This document shows, piece after piece, positions 8,793-17,143 of a DNA stretch of 64,000 nt. The DNA is taken from the NCBI GenBank assembly GCA_902812875.1, contig CADDZV010000005.1:1-64000 (forward strand), written 5' to 3'. The DNA comes from Clostridiales bacterium (lineage in GTDB: Bacteria; Bacillota; Sulfobacillia; CADDZV01). Below the pieces are notes generated by a model that was not told where the DNA came from, searched no databases, and worked only from the letters and a program-made list of their open reading frames with translations. Position numbers and translations under genes: made by a program. How positions within the stretch are numbered: position 1 is the stretch's first letter; each line of letters starts with the position of its first letter.

Positions 8793-9398
8793 TCAGTGGC
8801 TGTGGTCTTCTTGCTGGGCGCCGCTTCTTACAAGTTCCTCGAACTGGCCGCGGAGCCGCGTCAGGGCATGCTGCACCATGACGTCCACCTGCTCCTCGGT
8901 CAGCGTGGGCAGGTCTTGGGCGGTAAGCGGCCGTGCCTTGACCTTGGGGATGATGCTGATATTGCCCGACGGTTCCAGGCGGGCCTCCTCGATGTCGCCC
9001 AGGTTCGTGATACCCTGCTCCCGCATGGCGATCTCCAGGTCGGCGCGGGTGACCCGCTCCTTGACCATGTTCTTTTCGATGATGTGACCTTTTTGGATAA
9101 GCAGCGTGGGCACCCCCTGTGTCATGGCTTCCATGCGCCGGAACCGCACATTCACCCATGACACGGCCAGCCCCATCACTCCCAGCATGATCATGGGCAC
9201 ACTGGCTTTCCAAAGGGATATGCTTTCCTCTTCCAGTGGAATGGCCGCAGCACTCCCGATCACCACGGTGATTGCCAGGTCGAACGGCGCCATGTCACCC
9301 ACCGCCCGCTTGCCGCTGAATCTCATTACCGCCACCGTAAGGGCGTACATGAAGATCGTGCGGAATGCCAGCATGGCAGCCTCCACCAGATACTTCAT
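8793..9398 (-). CDS. DUF421/YetF-family membrane protein
   Basis: A membrane protein of unknown function in the family of B. subtilis YetF and E. coli YcaP. Three hydrophobic segments occupy roughly residues 8-26, 37-55 and 62-80. The cytosolic part has the family's 'GVPTLLIQKGHI' and 'DLEIAMREQGI' blocks. The 201 residues are near normal. A GGAGATGG ribosome binding site precedes the ATG at 9398. It lies between pheT and zapA with short gaps, so it is probably cotranscribed; nothing in the neighbours suggests a specific task. Confidence 0.85.
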   Translation of the reverse strand: MKYLVEAAMLAFRTIFMYALTVAVMRFSGKRAVGDMAPFDLAITVVIGSAAAIPLEEESISLWKASVPMIMLGVMGLAVSWVNVRFRRMEAMTQGVPTLLIQKGHIIEKNMVKERVTRADLEIAMREQGITNLGDIEEARLEPSGNISIIPKVKARPLTAQDLPTLTEEQVDVMVQHALTRLRGQFEELVRSGAQQEDHSH

Positions 9399-9457
9399 AG
9401 GGAAACCATCTCCGGCCTGAGGATGTGCACGAATATTGTGTCTCCATCCCTGGCCGC

Positions 9458-11986
9458 TTACCCTTGTGGCTGCACACGCGGCGTGGCCCCGAATTTTTCC
9501 GCCAGGGCAGCAAAAATGGCCCTGGAATAGCTGTTTATCTCATCGTCAGACAATGGACGGCCGTCCGCCGCCCAGGTGACGGTAAAGGCCAAGCTCCGCT
9601 GCCCAGGTGCGATGCCTTTGCCGGCGTACACATCGAACACGTAGAATCCGCGTACGTAAGGTCCGCCGGCCGCACGCGCTACCTCCTCCACGGCGTCCGC
9701 CGGCACGTTGACCGGCAGGATCACGGCCAGGTCACGTTGCACAGGTGCAAAAGGCTGCAAAGGCTGGTAGAAACGGGCAGCACCAGCGAGGGAAGTGAGC
9801 ACCGCCAAACCGAGCTCAGCCGCCATCACGCGTCCACCAATCCCGTAAGCCTCGGCCACGAGCGGATGTATCTCGCCCGCGTAGCCGAGCACCAAACCTT
9901 CGCTTGCTACCTGGGCGGCACGTCCGGGGTGCAAAAACGGCTCCCGGGCGGGCTCCCAGTGGAGCGCGGGAAGGGCAAGAACCTGTGCAATGTGTTCGAT
10001 CATCCCCTTGAGCCAGAAAAAGTCCACCGCCCGCTTATCGCCGTGCCAATTTCTTGGAGTGTAAAGCCCGGTCCCGGCAATCGCCAGCATGGTTTCTTCC
10101 ACTGCCACTCCGCGGGTCAAAAGCTCTTCGGCCGTCATGTTCACCACCCCGGCCGGACCCAACATCATGTCATGCCCGCCTTCGCGGCTGCGGTACACCC
10201 GCCCGATCTCAAAAAGCTGCAGGTCATTCTGCCGGTATCGCTGGTTATGTCCGATTACCGCCAATAGCGACGGCAAAACGGAGGTGCGCAAAAACGACTG
10301 GTCCACCGTCATGGGATTCTTGATGGCCACCGCTTGCCGCCATGGATGGTTATTTCCCAACCGCAGGCGGTCCAGGTCACGCGGGCTCAAAAATGCATAT
10401 GTGACTGCTTCCGAAAGCCCCACGGATACCAAATCGTCCCGGAGACGGCGCGCCACCCATTCCTCCGCCGGGAGCTTGCCGCGCGTCGGCTGGCCGCCCG
10501 GCAAGGTGGCAGGCAGCCGGTCGTAGCCGAAAAGCCTTGCCACCTCTTCTGCCAGGTCTGCCTCGCCCACGACGTCCGGTCGCCGCGTCGGGACGGTCAC
10601 CCGCAACGTGTCCCCGTCCGCCTCCACCCCGAAGCCATGCCGCCGCCAGAGGTCGCCCATTTCCTGCGGCTCGAGCGCAGTCCCCAAACGGGCGTTCATG
10701 CGGCTGGCCGACACCACGACCTCCCTCGGTCTTATGATCTCCGGACGCGGTAACACATCGATGCCCCCGCGCAGAAGCCGTCCCCACGTGGACATGAGGC
10801 TTCCGGCACGCATGGCGGCGCGCCAGGTACCACCTGGATCAATGCCCTTTTCAAAGCGCGACGACGCCTCCGAGCGCAGGCCTAGCCGCCGTGAGGTCGC
10901 CCGGATCAGCTCCCGGCGGAAGTAGGCAGACTCCACAAACACCCTGCGCGTAGCGGCCGTGATCTCGCTCGCTTCGCCCCCCATCACGCCGGCCAGACCA
11001 ACCGGCCCCTCGGCGTCCGCAATGACAAGATCCTCCGGCATAAGCACGCGCTCGCTGCCATCCAGTGTTACCAGCCGCTCGCCCGGCTTGGCCCGCCGTA
11101 CGCGGATCTGCCCACCCCGCACCCGGTCGAGATCAAAAGCATGCAGGGGCTGTCCAAGCTCCAGCATGACGTAGTTGGTCACGTCCACAAAGTTGTTTAT
11201 GGGCCGCATCCCGCACGCCCGCAGCCTGGCTACCATCCACCACGGTGCCGGCCCCACCTGGACGTCCTCGAGCACCACCCCCGAGTACCGGGCACAGTCC
11301 TGCGGATCTTCGATGCTTACTGTCACAGCCCCGGGCATGCTGTCCAAGAGGGCATCGGCCACGACCGCTTCCCCGACCGGCCAGTTGCGGCCAGCGCCCG
11401 TTAGGGCAGCCACTTCCCAAGCCACGCCAAGGATGGACCGGCAGTGCTGGGCATAGCTAACCGTGAGCTCGAGATCGAGCACATCGTCGTCGAAGCCCAG
11501 GACCTCCATGACCGGGCGGTCCAGGGGCGCATCGTCTGGCAACATCAGGATGCCTGCTGCCGGGTCTGGAAGGTTGCCCGGTGCCACCGTCGCCGGATCA
11601 AGCCGGCCCGCCAGCCCGAGTTCCGCCGCCGAACAAAGCATGCCGGCCGAAGCCACCCCGCCAAATGCCGCCACACCGATGGCGCGGCCGTCCGGAAGCA
11701 CCGCCCCGGGCCGGGCATATGCCACCTTTTTCCCTGTGGCGACGTTGGGGGCGCCGGAAACGACCACCTGTTGGTCCGACAGTCCCCTGACGGTCACTAT
11801 TTTCAGATGCGGGTTTTGCGGATGAGGGGATACGTCGGTAACCAAGGCCACCACCACATGATCCAGATGGATCGCCCGGTCGATCTCTGCCACCTCAAGC
11901 CCCGCCATGGTGAGCCTTTCGGCCAGTTCATCCACATCCCAGTCGAAATCCACCATTTCCTTGAGCCAGCGATAAGGAACGCGCAT
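9458..11986 (-). CDS. pheT: Phenylalanine--tRNA ligase beta subunit
   Basis: The large subunit of the alpha2-beta2 phenylalanyl-tRNA synthetase, which provides tRNA binding and editing. At 842 residues it is full length. It begins 'MRVPYRWLKEMVDFDWDVD', then has the EMAP-like tRNA-binding domain (about 40-150), the B3/B4 editing domain, B5, the class II-like core and a C-terminal FDX-ACB anticodon-binding domain (last 95 residues). AGGAGG lies before the ATG and overlaps the pheS stop region, so translation is coupled with pheS 11 bases upstream. Expression is under the Phe T-box before pheS. Confidence 0.97.
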   Translation of the reverse strand: MRVPYRWLKEMVDFDWDVDELAERLTMAGLEVAEIDRAIHLDHVVVALVTDVSPHPQNPHLKIVTVRGLSDQQVVVSGAPNVATGKKVAYARPGAVLPDGRAIGVAAFGGVASAGMLCSAAELGLAGRLDPATVAPGNLPDPAAGILMLPDDAPLDRPVMEVLGFDDDVLDLELTVSYAQHCRSILGVAWEVAALTGAGRNWPVGEAVVADALLDSMPGAVTVSIEDPQDCARYSGVVLEDVQVGPAPWWMVARLRACGMRPINNFVDVTNYVMLELGQPLHAFDLDRVRGGQIRVRRAKPGERLVTLDGSERVLMPEDLVIADAEGPVGLAGVMGGEASEITAATRRVFVESAYFRRELIRATSRRLGLRSEASSRFEKGIDPGGTWRAAMRAGSLMSTWGRLLRGGIDVLPRPEIIRPREVVVSASRMNARLGTALEPQEMGDLWRRHGFGVEADGDTLRVTVPTRRPDVVGEADLAEEVARLFGYDRLPATLPGGQPTRGKLPAEEWVARRLRDDLVSVGLSEAVTYAFLSPRDLDRLRLGNNHPWRQAVAIKNPMTVDQSFLRTSVLPSLLAVIGHNQRYRQNDLQLFEIGRVYRSREGGHDMMLGPAGVVNMTAEELLTRGVAVEETMLAIAGTGLYTPRNWHGDKRAVDFFWLKGMIEHIAQVLALPALHWEPAREPFLHPGRAAQVASEGLVLGYAGEIHPLVAEAYGIGGRVMAAELGLAVLTSLAGAARFYQPLQPFAPVQRDLAVILPVNVPADAVEEVARAAGGPYVRGFYVFDVYAGKGIAPGQRSLAFTVTWAADGRPLSDDEINSYSRAIFAALAEKFGATPRVQPQG

Positions 11987-11997
11987 GCGAAACCCTC

Positions 11998-13047
11998 CTA
12001 GAACTGGGCAAGGAACCGCCAGTCGTTGGTATAAAAGTGCCGGAGGTCTTCGATCCCGTACTTCAGCATGGCCATGCGTTCGATGCCCAGACCGAACGCG
12101 AACCCAGAGACACGGTCGGGATCATACCCACCATTTCGCAGTACCTGCGGGTGGACCATACCCGACCCAAGCACCTCAAGCCAGCCCGTACCTTTGCAGG
12201 TACGGCAGCCGGTGCCACCGCAAACCGTGCACGTCACATCCACCTCGGCCGACGGTTCTGTAAACGGGAAATAGCTCGGGCGCATGCGAATTGCAGTCGC
12301 CTCGCCAAATATGGCCCTGGCCAGTGCCAGAAGCGTGCCCTTGAGATCGCCCATGGTTACGCCCTCCCCCACGACCAGCCCTTCTACTTGATGGAACATC
12401 GGCGCATGCGTGGCATCGTCGTCCCGCCGGTACGTGCGGCCCGGCACCACGACCCGCAACGGCACCTCCGGGGCATGCGCCTGCATGTACCTGATTTGCA
12501 TGGGAGAAGTGTGCGTGCGCAAAAGGGTAGTCTCGCCCAGGTAAAAAGAGTCGTGCATGTCCCTGGCCGGGTGTTCCTTGGGAATGTTCAGTGCCTCGAA
12601 ATTGAAATAGTCATATTCGGTCTCCGGGCCCGAAACCACGTCGTATCCCAGCGAGACGAAAAAATCCTCGATTTCAGCCTTGACGATGCTGATGGGGTGG
12701 CGGTGACCGGCGGGTACCGGCCAGCCCGGCAGGCTTACATCCACCTGCTCTTCTGCCAGCCGGCGTTCCAGGGCTGCCACCGCCAGCTGTGCCGACCGCT
12801 CGGAAAGCCTCGCCTCGATGGCACCCCGGGCCGCATTGGCCAGCTGGCCCGCCCGTGGCCGCTCCGCGGCCGGCAGCTCCCCGACCGTACGCAGCATACC
12901 TGCCAACACGCCGCCCTTGCGCCCGAGATACCGCTGGCGAATGGCCTCCACTGCCTTTTCGTCCGTGGCCCCGGCGATCTCGGCTTCAAAGGCGGCGGTG
13001 ACGGCCGCCAACTTTTTCTCCCATTCCTGCCAGCTATGGCTCTCCAT
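11998..13047 (-). CDS. pheS: Phenylalanine--tRNA ligase alpha subunit
   Basis: The catalytic subunit that charges tRNA-Phe. The N-terminal coiled coil (1-90) is followed by the class II catalytic core, with 'GPETEYDYFNFEALN' near 140, motif 2 around 'VPGRTYRRDDDATHAP', and motif 3 'GFAFGLGIERMAMLKYG' near the end. A zinc-ribbon-like 'CTVCGGTGCRTC' insertion is visible. The 349 residues are normal. GGGAGGTGA precedes the ATG at 13047. The gene follows a T-box leader and starts the pheS-pheT operon. Confidence 0.97.
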   Translation of the reverse strand: MESHSWQEWEKKLAAVTAAFEAEIAGATDEKAVEAIRQRYLGRKGGVLAGMLRTVGELPAAERPRAGQLANAARGAIEARLSERSAQLAVAALERRLAEEQVDVSLPGWPVPAGHRHPISIVKAEIEDFFVSLGYDVVSGPETEYDYFNFEALNIPKEHPARDMHDSFYLGETTLLRTHTSPMQIRYMQAHAPEVPLRVVVPGRTYRRDDDATHAPMFHQVEGLVVGEGVTMGDLKGTLLALARAIFGEATAIRMRPSYFPFTEPSAEVDVTCTVCGGTGCRTCKGTGWLEVLGSGMVHPQVLRNGGYDPDRVSGFAFGLGIERMAMLKYGIEDLRHFYTNDWRFLAQF

Positions 13048-13099
13048 CGGTTCACCTCCCGATCATCTTGCTGTCGGCGCCCTGCGCCACAAAAACCCC

Positions 13100-13440
13100 T
13101 GCCAAAACAAAAGCCCCTGTCCGATTGGGACAGGGGCGTGTTCCCCGCGGTACCACCCAGGTTGGCCGCCGTAAGCGTGAGTAGACGACCCAACTCTTCG
13201 CTGCCACCCCGCCTGCGTAATCACAGGCGGCTGGCAGCCGTGCTGTCACGGGCACACCCGGCCAAGCCTACTTGGCTGGCAGATGATCTGCCAGTTTCAG
13301 CCGGCGGCTCAAGCGGGAACTTCGCCTGCGGCCGACGCGCGGGGCTTCCAGTCTGCGGCCCCGCTTCCCTGGTGCGTCACCCGGGCCAGGTTACTTTCCG
13401 CTGTCATTGCCTTGTCGTCTCGCCAAAGCCGAGCATCCCA
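13100..13440 (-). promoter_or_regulatory. T-box leader of pheS-pheT
   Basis: A tRNA-sensing riboswitch. The T-box core TGGGTGGTACCGCGG is at 13159-13145. The terminator is GCCCCTGTCC paired with GGACAGGGGC (13137-13113), followed by a T-rich run ending near 13104. Stem I includes the GGAAAGTAAC (AGTA-type) element and CTGGAAG. The likely specifier codon is TTC (Phe) at 13319-13317, which matches the downstream genes. Uncharged tRNA-Phe would favour antitermination. Confidence 0.92.
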
Positions 13441-13458
13441 GCCTGGCGTTCTGGTCAA

Positions 13459-13542
13459 TCACGAAAACCGCTTGTACAGCAGATATGCCAGGATCGAGCC
13501 GGTAATTTCAAAGATACTCCAGAAGAACTCGGCTGGTTCCAC
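13459..13542 (-). CDS. yqzL: YqzL-like small protein
   Basis: A 27-residue product (29 if the GTG at 13548 is used) with the pattern 'FFWSIFEITGSILAYLLYK', which resembles the core of B. subtilis YqzL (a hydrophobic W..F..TG.I..YLL.K pattern). AAGGGGTG lies seven bases before the GTG at 13542, which decides the start. It ends just before the pheS T-box, in the same orientation. TATAAT at 13596-13591 lies about 50 bases upstream. The function of the family is unknown. It is short, so the call rests on the motif, ribosome binding site and position. Confidence 0.7.
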   Translation of the reverse strand: MEPAEFFWSIFEITGSILAYLLYKRFS

Positions 13543-13614
13543 CGCCACACACCCCTTCGGCGATCAGGCAGGCCGACCCCGTTTGGGGGCATTATAGCAC
13601 ATGCCAGCCGGATC

Positions 13615-14763
13615 TTACCGCTTTTCGATCGGTACATACGGAGCTTCCTTCGGGCCGGTGTAAATGCTCGCCGGACGGAAGATCCGGTTGTCCTCCCAGT
13701 ACTCCATGACATGTGCGATCCATCCCGCCACCCGCGCGATCGCAAAAATCGGCGTATAAAGGTCGGTCGGGATCCCCAGGTGGTGATAGACGATGCCGGA
13801 GTAGAAGTCGACGTTCGGGAAGATGCCCTTCCGCCCAACTTCGCGGATCATGACTTCCTCGATTTTCTCGCCAATCTGGAACCAGGTCATGTCATTTTTC
13901 CGCTGGCTGAGTTCACGGGCATACTCCTTGAAGATGCGGGCACGCGGATCGTACGCGTGGTACACGCGGTGCCCGAAGCCCATGATCTTCTTCTTGGTCT
14001 TGAGAGCATTCAGCACGTACGGCTCGGCGTTTTCAACCGTACCGATTTCCTGCAGCATGGCCACCACGGCTTCGTTGGCGCCGCCGTGCAGCGGCCCCTT
14101 CAAGGTGCCAACGCCAGTGGTAATGGCCGAGTACATGTCGGACAGGGTGGAACCGGTGACGAGCGAGGCGAACGTGGATGCGTTCATCTCGTGGTCGGCA
14201 TGGAGTACCAGGGCCACATCCATCACCCGGGCCGTGAACTCGTCCGGGGCCTGCCCGAACAGCATGTACAGGAAGTTCGCCGCATGCCCGAGGTCCGCCC
14301 TGGGAGCCACGGGTTCAAGCCCCTGCCGCATACGGGCGAACGCAGCCACGATGGTCGGGAACTGGGCGATCAACCGCGCCGACCGCAGCTGGTTTTGTTC
14401 CTTGGAGGAATCCTTCGGATTGGGATCAAGCATCCCCAAGGCCGACACCGCAGTACGCAGGACATCCATAGGGAGGGCGGTGGGCGGGAAAAGTTTCATC
14501 ATGTTGAGGAGGGTATCGGGCAGAGCACGGTTGGCAACCAGGGTGCGGCTGTATTCATCGAGCTGTTGCCGGGTGGGAAGTGCCCCATGCCCGAGGAGAT
14601 AGGCAGTTTCCTCAAAAGTGGAGTGCTTCGCCATCTCCTCGATTGGAATCCCCAGATACACCAGTTTGCCGATCTCACCATCGATGTAGGTGATGCGGCT
14701 TTTTGCTACGATTACATCTTCCAAACCCTTGGCAAATGTAACCTCGGCCTCGTCGGGAGCCAT
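13615..14763 (-). CDS. gltA: Citrate synthase
   Basis: Condenses acetyl-CoA and oxaloacetate at the entry to the TCA cycle, and here may take the acetyl-CoA from the beta-oxidation locus downstream. The 382 residues fit the short dimeric (type I) family. 'GPLHGGANEAV' and 'MGFGHRVYHAYDPRA' carry the catalytic histidines, and 'NVDFYSGIVY' carries the catalytic Asp. The ATG at 14763 has GGGAGGGG eight bases upstream, which decides it against an earlier in-frame codon at 14817. It appears to have its own promoter at 14857-14831 and is not part of the ribosomal-protein operon. Confidence 0.96.
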   Translation of the reverse strand: MAPDEAEVTFAKGLEDVIVAKSRITYIDGEIGKLVYLGIPIEEMAKHSTFEETAYLLGHGALPTRQQLDEYSRTLVANRALPDTLLNMMKLFPPTALPMDVLRTAVSALGMLDPNPKDSSKEQNQLRSARLIAQFPTIVAAFARMRQGLEPVAPRADLGHAANFLYMLFGQAPDEFTARVMDVALVLHADHEMNASTFASLVTGSTLSDMYSAITTGVGTLKGPLHGGANEAVVAMLQEIGTVENAEPYVLNALKTKKKIMGFGHRVYHAYDPRARIFKEYARELSQRKNDMTWFQIGEKIEEVMIREVGRKGIFPNVDFYSGIVYHHLGIPTDLYTPIFAIARVAGWIAHVMEYWEDNRIFRPASIYTGPKEAPYVPIEKR

Positions 14764-14830
14764 GACTAGTTCCCCTCCCTTGTTATAGCATTGGTGGCCT
14801 GGTGGTATTAGAACCACGCAGCGGTAAGAG

Positions 14831-14857
14831 TTTATAACAAGTCCACGGGATGGTCAA
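14831..14857 (-). promoter_or_regulatory. Candidate promoter for citrate synthase
   Basis: On the minus strand TTGACC (14857-14852) and TATAAA (14836-14831) are 15 bases apart, slightly short of optimal; a one-base shift of the -35 box gives 16. The position just after the trmH stop and about 70 bases before the gene fits a separate transcription unit. Confidence 0.5.
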
Positions 14858-14891
14858 ACCGTTCGGCACCCTAAATGATATAACTGGCGGC

Positions 14892-15722
14892 CTACGAGCC
14901 CTCCCGCTGGGAGGCCGCCTCGTAAAGCACAACCGCCGCCGCGGTGCTGACATTCAGCGATTCCGCCCGCCCGTATATGGGAATGCTCACGACGGCGTCG
15001 CACAGTGCCAGAAGCTCATCGGAAAGTCCGTTCCCCTCGTTCCCAAACCATATGGCCACCGGCCGGCGGTAATCAACCTTTCGGTAATCGATGTGGCCGC
15101 GTGCCGAGGTACCGAGACATGCCACCCCGGCAGCCTGCAAAGTACGCATTTCGCTCTCCGGCCGTTCTCCAAGCACTACGGGCACGTGAAAGGTCGAGCC
15201 CATGGCAGCACGCACCGCCTTCGGGGCCCAAGGGTCGGTAGTGCCGCGGGTGACCAGAATGCCCGAGACTCCGGCCGCGTCGGCCACGCGCACGATGGTG
15301 CCGAGATTGCCGGGATCCTGTATGCTGGCGAGGACCACGACAAAAGGTCCATAGCGACTGCCCGCGGGGCCCGACCGCAGGGAGTCTGGCGCGGCATTGG
15401 GCTGCGGGCCCATCGCCATGACCCCCTGCGGATGCACTTCTTCGGAAATGCTCTGGAAAACCTGGGCGGAAACGCGAAAAAGCCGCGGCGTGAAGCCGCC
15501 GCGGCGTAGTTCTTCCAAAAATGCCCGCCCTTCTGGCCGCGTTTCAAATTCGGCCGTGTAGATGACCTCGGTTGGCAACCACCCGGCCGAAAAGGCGTCC
15601 CGCACCAGCCGGAAACCCTCCACCACCACGACGCTGTGTTTGTCCCGAAACCTGGCATCGCGTATGGCCCGGCGGAATTTCACCACCAGCGGGTTGTGAA
15701 TGCTCGTCAACTGGTCATCCAT
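14892..15722 (-). CDS. TrmH/SpoU-family RNA 2'-O-methyltransferase
   Basis: A SPOUT-fold enzyme expected to methylate ribose in rRNA or tRNA using S-adenosylmethionine. The N-terminal substrate-binding domain (about 1-95) starts 'MDDQLTSIHNPLVVKFR'. The three SPOUT motifs are '[15 protein letters not shown]', 'IWFGNEGNGLS' and 'IPIYGRAESLNVSTAAAV', which form the knot and SAM site. The 276 residues are normal. The start ATG at 15722 lies 19 bases after the rplT stop, so the gene is the last of infC-rpmI-rplT-trmH, a common Bacillota arrangement. A second paralogue lies at 21576-22403. Confidence 0.92.
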   Translation of the reverse strand: MDDQLTSIHNPLVVKFRRAIRDARFRDKHSVVVVEGFRLVRDAFSAGWLPTEVIYTAEFETRPEGRAFLEELRRGGFTPRLFRVSAQVFQSISEEVHPQGVMAMGPQPNAAPDSLRSGPAGSRYGPFVVVLASIQDPGNLGTIVRVADAAGVSGILVTRGTTDPWAPKAVRAAMGSTFHVPVVLGERPESEMRTLQAAGVACLGTSARGHIDYRKVDYRRPVAIWFGNEGNGLSDELLALCDAVVSIPIYGRAESLNVSTAAAVVLYEAASQREGS

Positions 15723-15741
15723 GCGGCACTCAGGCTGGCAG

Positions 15742-16101
15742 CTAGGCGCCCAGCACTTTCTTGGCCTTTTCCACCACCTGGCCGAACGCGGAGGCATCAT
15801 GCACGGCCATTTCAGCCAACATCTTGCGGTTGATGGCAATGCCTGCCCGCTTGAGTCCAGCCATGAGGCGGCTGTAAGAGATGCCGTTCTGGCGGGCGGC
15901 CGCATTGATCCTAGCGATCCAAAGCTTGCGGAAGACCCTTTTCCTGGCCCGGCGATCGCGACGGGCATAGTGCAACGCCTTTAGCACCGTCTCGTTAGCT
16001 GGACGGAAAAGCCGGTGATGACTTCCGAAATAACCCTTGGCCAGCTTGAGAATCTTTTTATGACGCCGCCGGTTTGTAAGCCCGGTCTTTACTCGCGGCA
16101 T
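15742..16101 (-). CDS. rplT: 50S ribosomal protein L20
   Basis: An early assembly protein of the large subunit that in Bacillota also represses its own operon by binding the leader RNA. The N terminus '[18 protein letters not shown]' and the basic helices that follow are typical. The 119 residues are normal. GGGGGGA precedes the ATG by five bases. It is third in infC-rpmI-rplT; the attenuator before infC would be its target if the usual control applies. Confidence 0.98.
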   Translation of the reverse strand: MPRVKTGLTNRRRHKKILKLAKGYFGSHHRLFRPANETVLKALHYARRDRRARKRVFRKLWIARINAAARQNGISYSRLMAGLKRAGIAINRKMLAEMAVHDASAFGQVVEKAKKVLGA

Positions 16102-16147
16102 GTCAATCCCCCCTGAGGAAAGTAGCTAATCTGCGGCCACGCACAGG

Positions 16148-16345
16148 CTAGAAGCCGTACGGCAAAAGGGCCCTGATGCGGGCCATATCTGCCTTGTTCA
16201 CCACCGCGCCGGCACGGAGCTGCCGCTTGCGGTGGCTGGATTTGACCTCAAGCTTATGCTTGTGGAAGGCCGTTGTCCGGGCCACTTTCCCCCTGGCGGT
16301 CGTCTTCATCCGCTTGGCCGCTCCCTTGTGGGTTTTCATCTTCAT
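16148..16345 (-). CDS. rpmI: 50S ribosomal protein L35
   Basis: A small basic large-subunit protein. It begins 'MKMKTHKGAAKRMKTT' and ends 'DMARIRALLPYGF', matching the family over its full 65 residues. GGGAG lies 10 bases before the start. The first 92 bases overlap the 3' end of infC in a different frame, which is an unusually long overlap for these two genes. Confidence 0.97.
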   Translation of the reverse strand: MKMKTHKGAAKRMKTTARGKVARTTAFHKHKLEVKSSHRKRQLRAGAVVNKADMARIRALLPYGF

Positions 16346-16913
16346 GGGTAGTCGTCTCCCTTCTCGCCGGTGCCCCCGTCCGCTCGCGGCTTTGCTCCCT
16401 GGCCTGCGGCCGTGGGCTCAGTATCATGATCATGTTTCGCCCCTCAAGGTGGGCCGGCTTTTCGATGACGGCGAGCTCGCTCATGCTGCCAGAGATCTCT
16501 TTGAGCAGCTGGTACCCAAGGTCAGCGTGCACGATCTGCCGGCCCCGGAACGTGATCACCAGTTTGACCTTGTCGCCTTCCTGGAGGAAGCGACTGACTG
16601 CCCGCGTCTTGACCTCCAGGTCGTGGTCGTCTATGGTGGGGCGAATCTGCACTTCTTTGATATCAATGGTTTTCTGTTTCTTGCGGGCCTCCCGGTCACG
16701 CTTGCTTTGTTCGTATTTGAAGCGGCCGAAGTCCATCAGACGGCATACGACGGGACGGGCGGTCGAGGCAACCTCCACGAGGTCAAGGTTGGCTTCCTGG
16801 GCCATGCGCAATGCTTCCCGCAAAGGTACAATGCCGATTTGTTCGCCGTTTTCACCAATGAGGCGCACCTCACGGGCCCTAATCTCGTCGTTGACACGCA
16901 TGTCTTTACTGAT
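16254..16913 (-). CDS. infC: Translation initiation factor IF-3, with AUC start and C-terminal extension
   Basis: Binds the 30S subunit and checks start-codon choice. The N domain ('VNDEIRAREVRLIGENGEQ'), linker and C domain ('DKVKLVITFRGRQIVH') are all present. The best start is the non-standard ATC at 16913: GAGGGGG lies nine bases before it and the protein then begins ISKDMRVN, as IF-3 proteins with AUU/AUC starts do. The ATG at 16901 would be 21 bases from that site. After the normal end near 'NMIMILSPRPQ' there are about 45 extra Arg/Glu/Thr-rich residues reaching into rpmI, giving 219 residues against the usual 170-180. Confidence 0.95.
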   Translation of the reverse strand: MSKDMRVNDEIRAREVRLIGENGEQIGIVPLREALRMAQEANLDLVEVASTARPVVCRLMDFGRFKYEQSKRDREARKKQKTIDIKEVQIRPTIDDHDLEVKTRAVSRFLQEGDKVKLVITFRGRQIVHADLGYQLLKEISGSMSELAVIEKPAHLEGRNMIMILSPRPQAREQSRERTGAPARRETTTHEDENPQGSGQADEDDRQGESGPDNGLPQA

Positions 16914-17113
16914 CGTCGCTCGCCCCCTCGGCGGAAGTTATAAAAAAACAGGACAGCGGGCAGAAGCCCCGCTGTCCGAATCTCTCAGCTGAAACCCGGC
17001 GCACAGGATTATGACTGGCCCCCCGCCGGCTAGCCTGGCAACCCGGGTAACAGGCACAACGACCGCCTCCGGGTGAGAAGTGGGGAACTTCTGCTTCGCT
17101 CGATGGCGGCACG
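16914..17113 (-). promoter_or_regulatory. infC-rpmI-rplT leader with attenuator (probable L20-type leader)
   Basis: Between the promoter at 17143-17114 and infC lies a leader of about 190 nt that ends in a strong terminator. L20 autoregulation through such a leader is established in B. subtilis. I infer it here from position; I did not resolve the L20-binding fold. Confidence 0.6.
16942..16977 (-). terminator. Strong hairpin terminator before infC
   Basis: GGACAGCGGG pairs with CCCGCTGTCC (16977-16951), followed on the minus strand by a run of seven T. It is the only terminator between thrS and infC, so it can end thrS transcripts and attenuate the infC operon. Confidence 0.85.
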
Positions 17114-17143
17114 AATATAACACGTCCGGCGCCACACCGTCAA
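17114..17143 (-). promoter_or_regulatory. Promoter of the infC operon
   Basis: On the minus strand TTGACG (17143-17138) and TATATT (17119-17114) are 18 bases apart. The -35 box overlaps the thrS stop codon. Confidence 0.65.

Noticed and set aside
12037-14769. A 910-codon open frame on the plus strand
   Set aside because: It runs antisense through pheS, the T-box leader and citrate synthase, all strongly supported on the minus strand; it is a high-GC shadow frame with no recognisable domain.
16942-16977. Assigning the hairpin only as the thrS terminator
   Set aside because: A good promoter overlaps the thrS stop and lies upstream of the hairpin, so it also acts within the infC leader.
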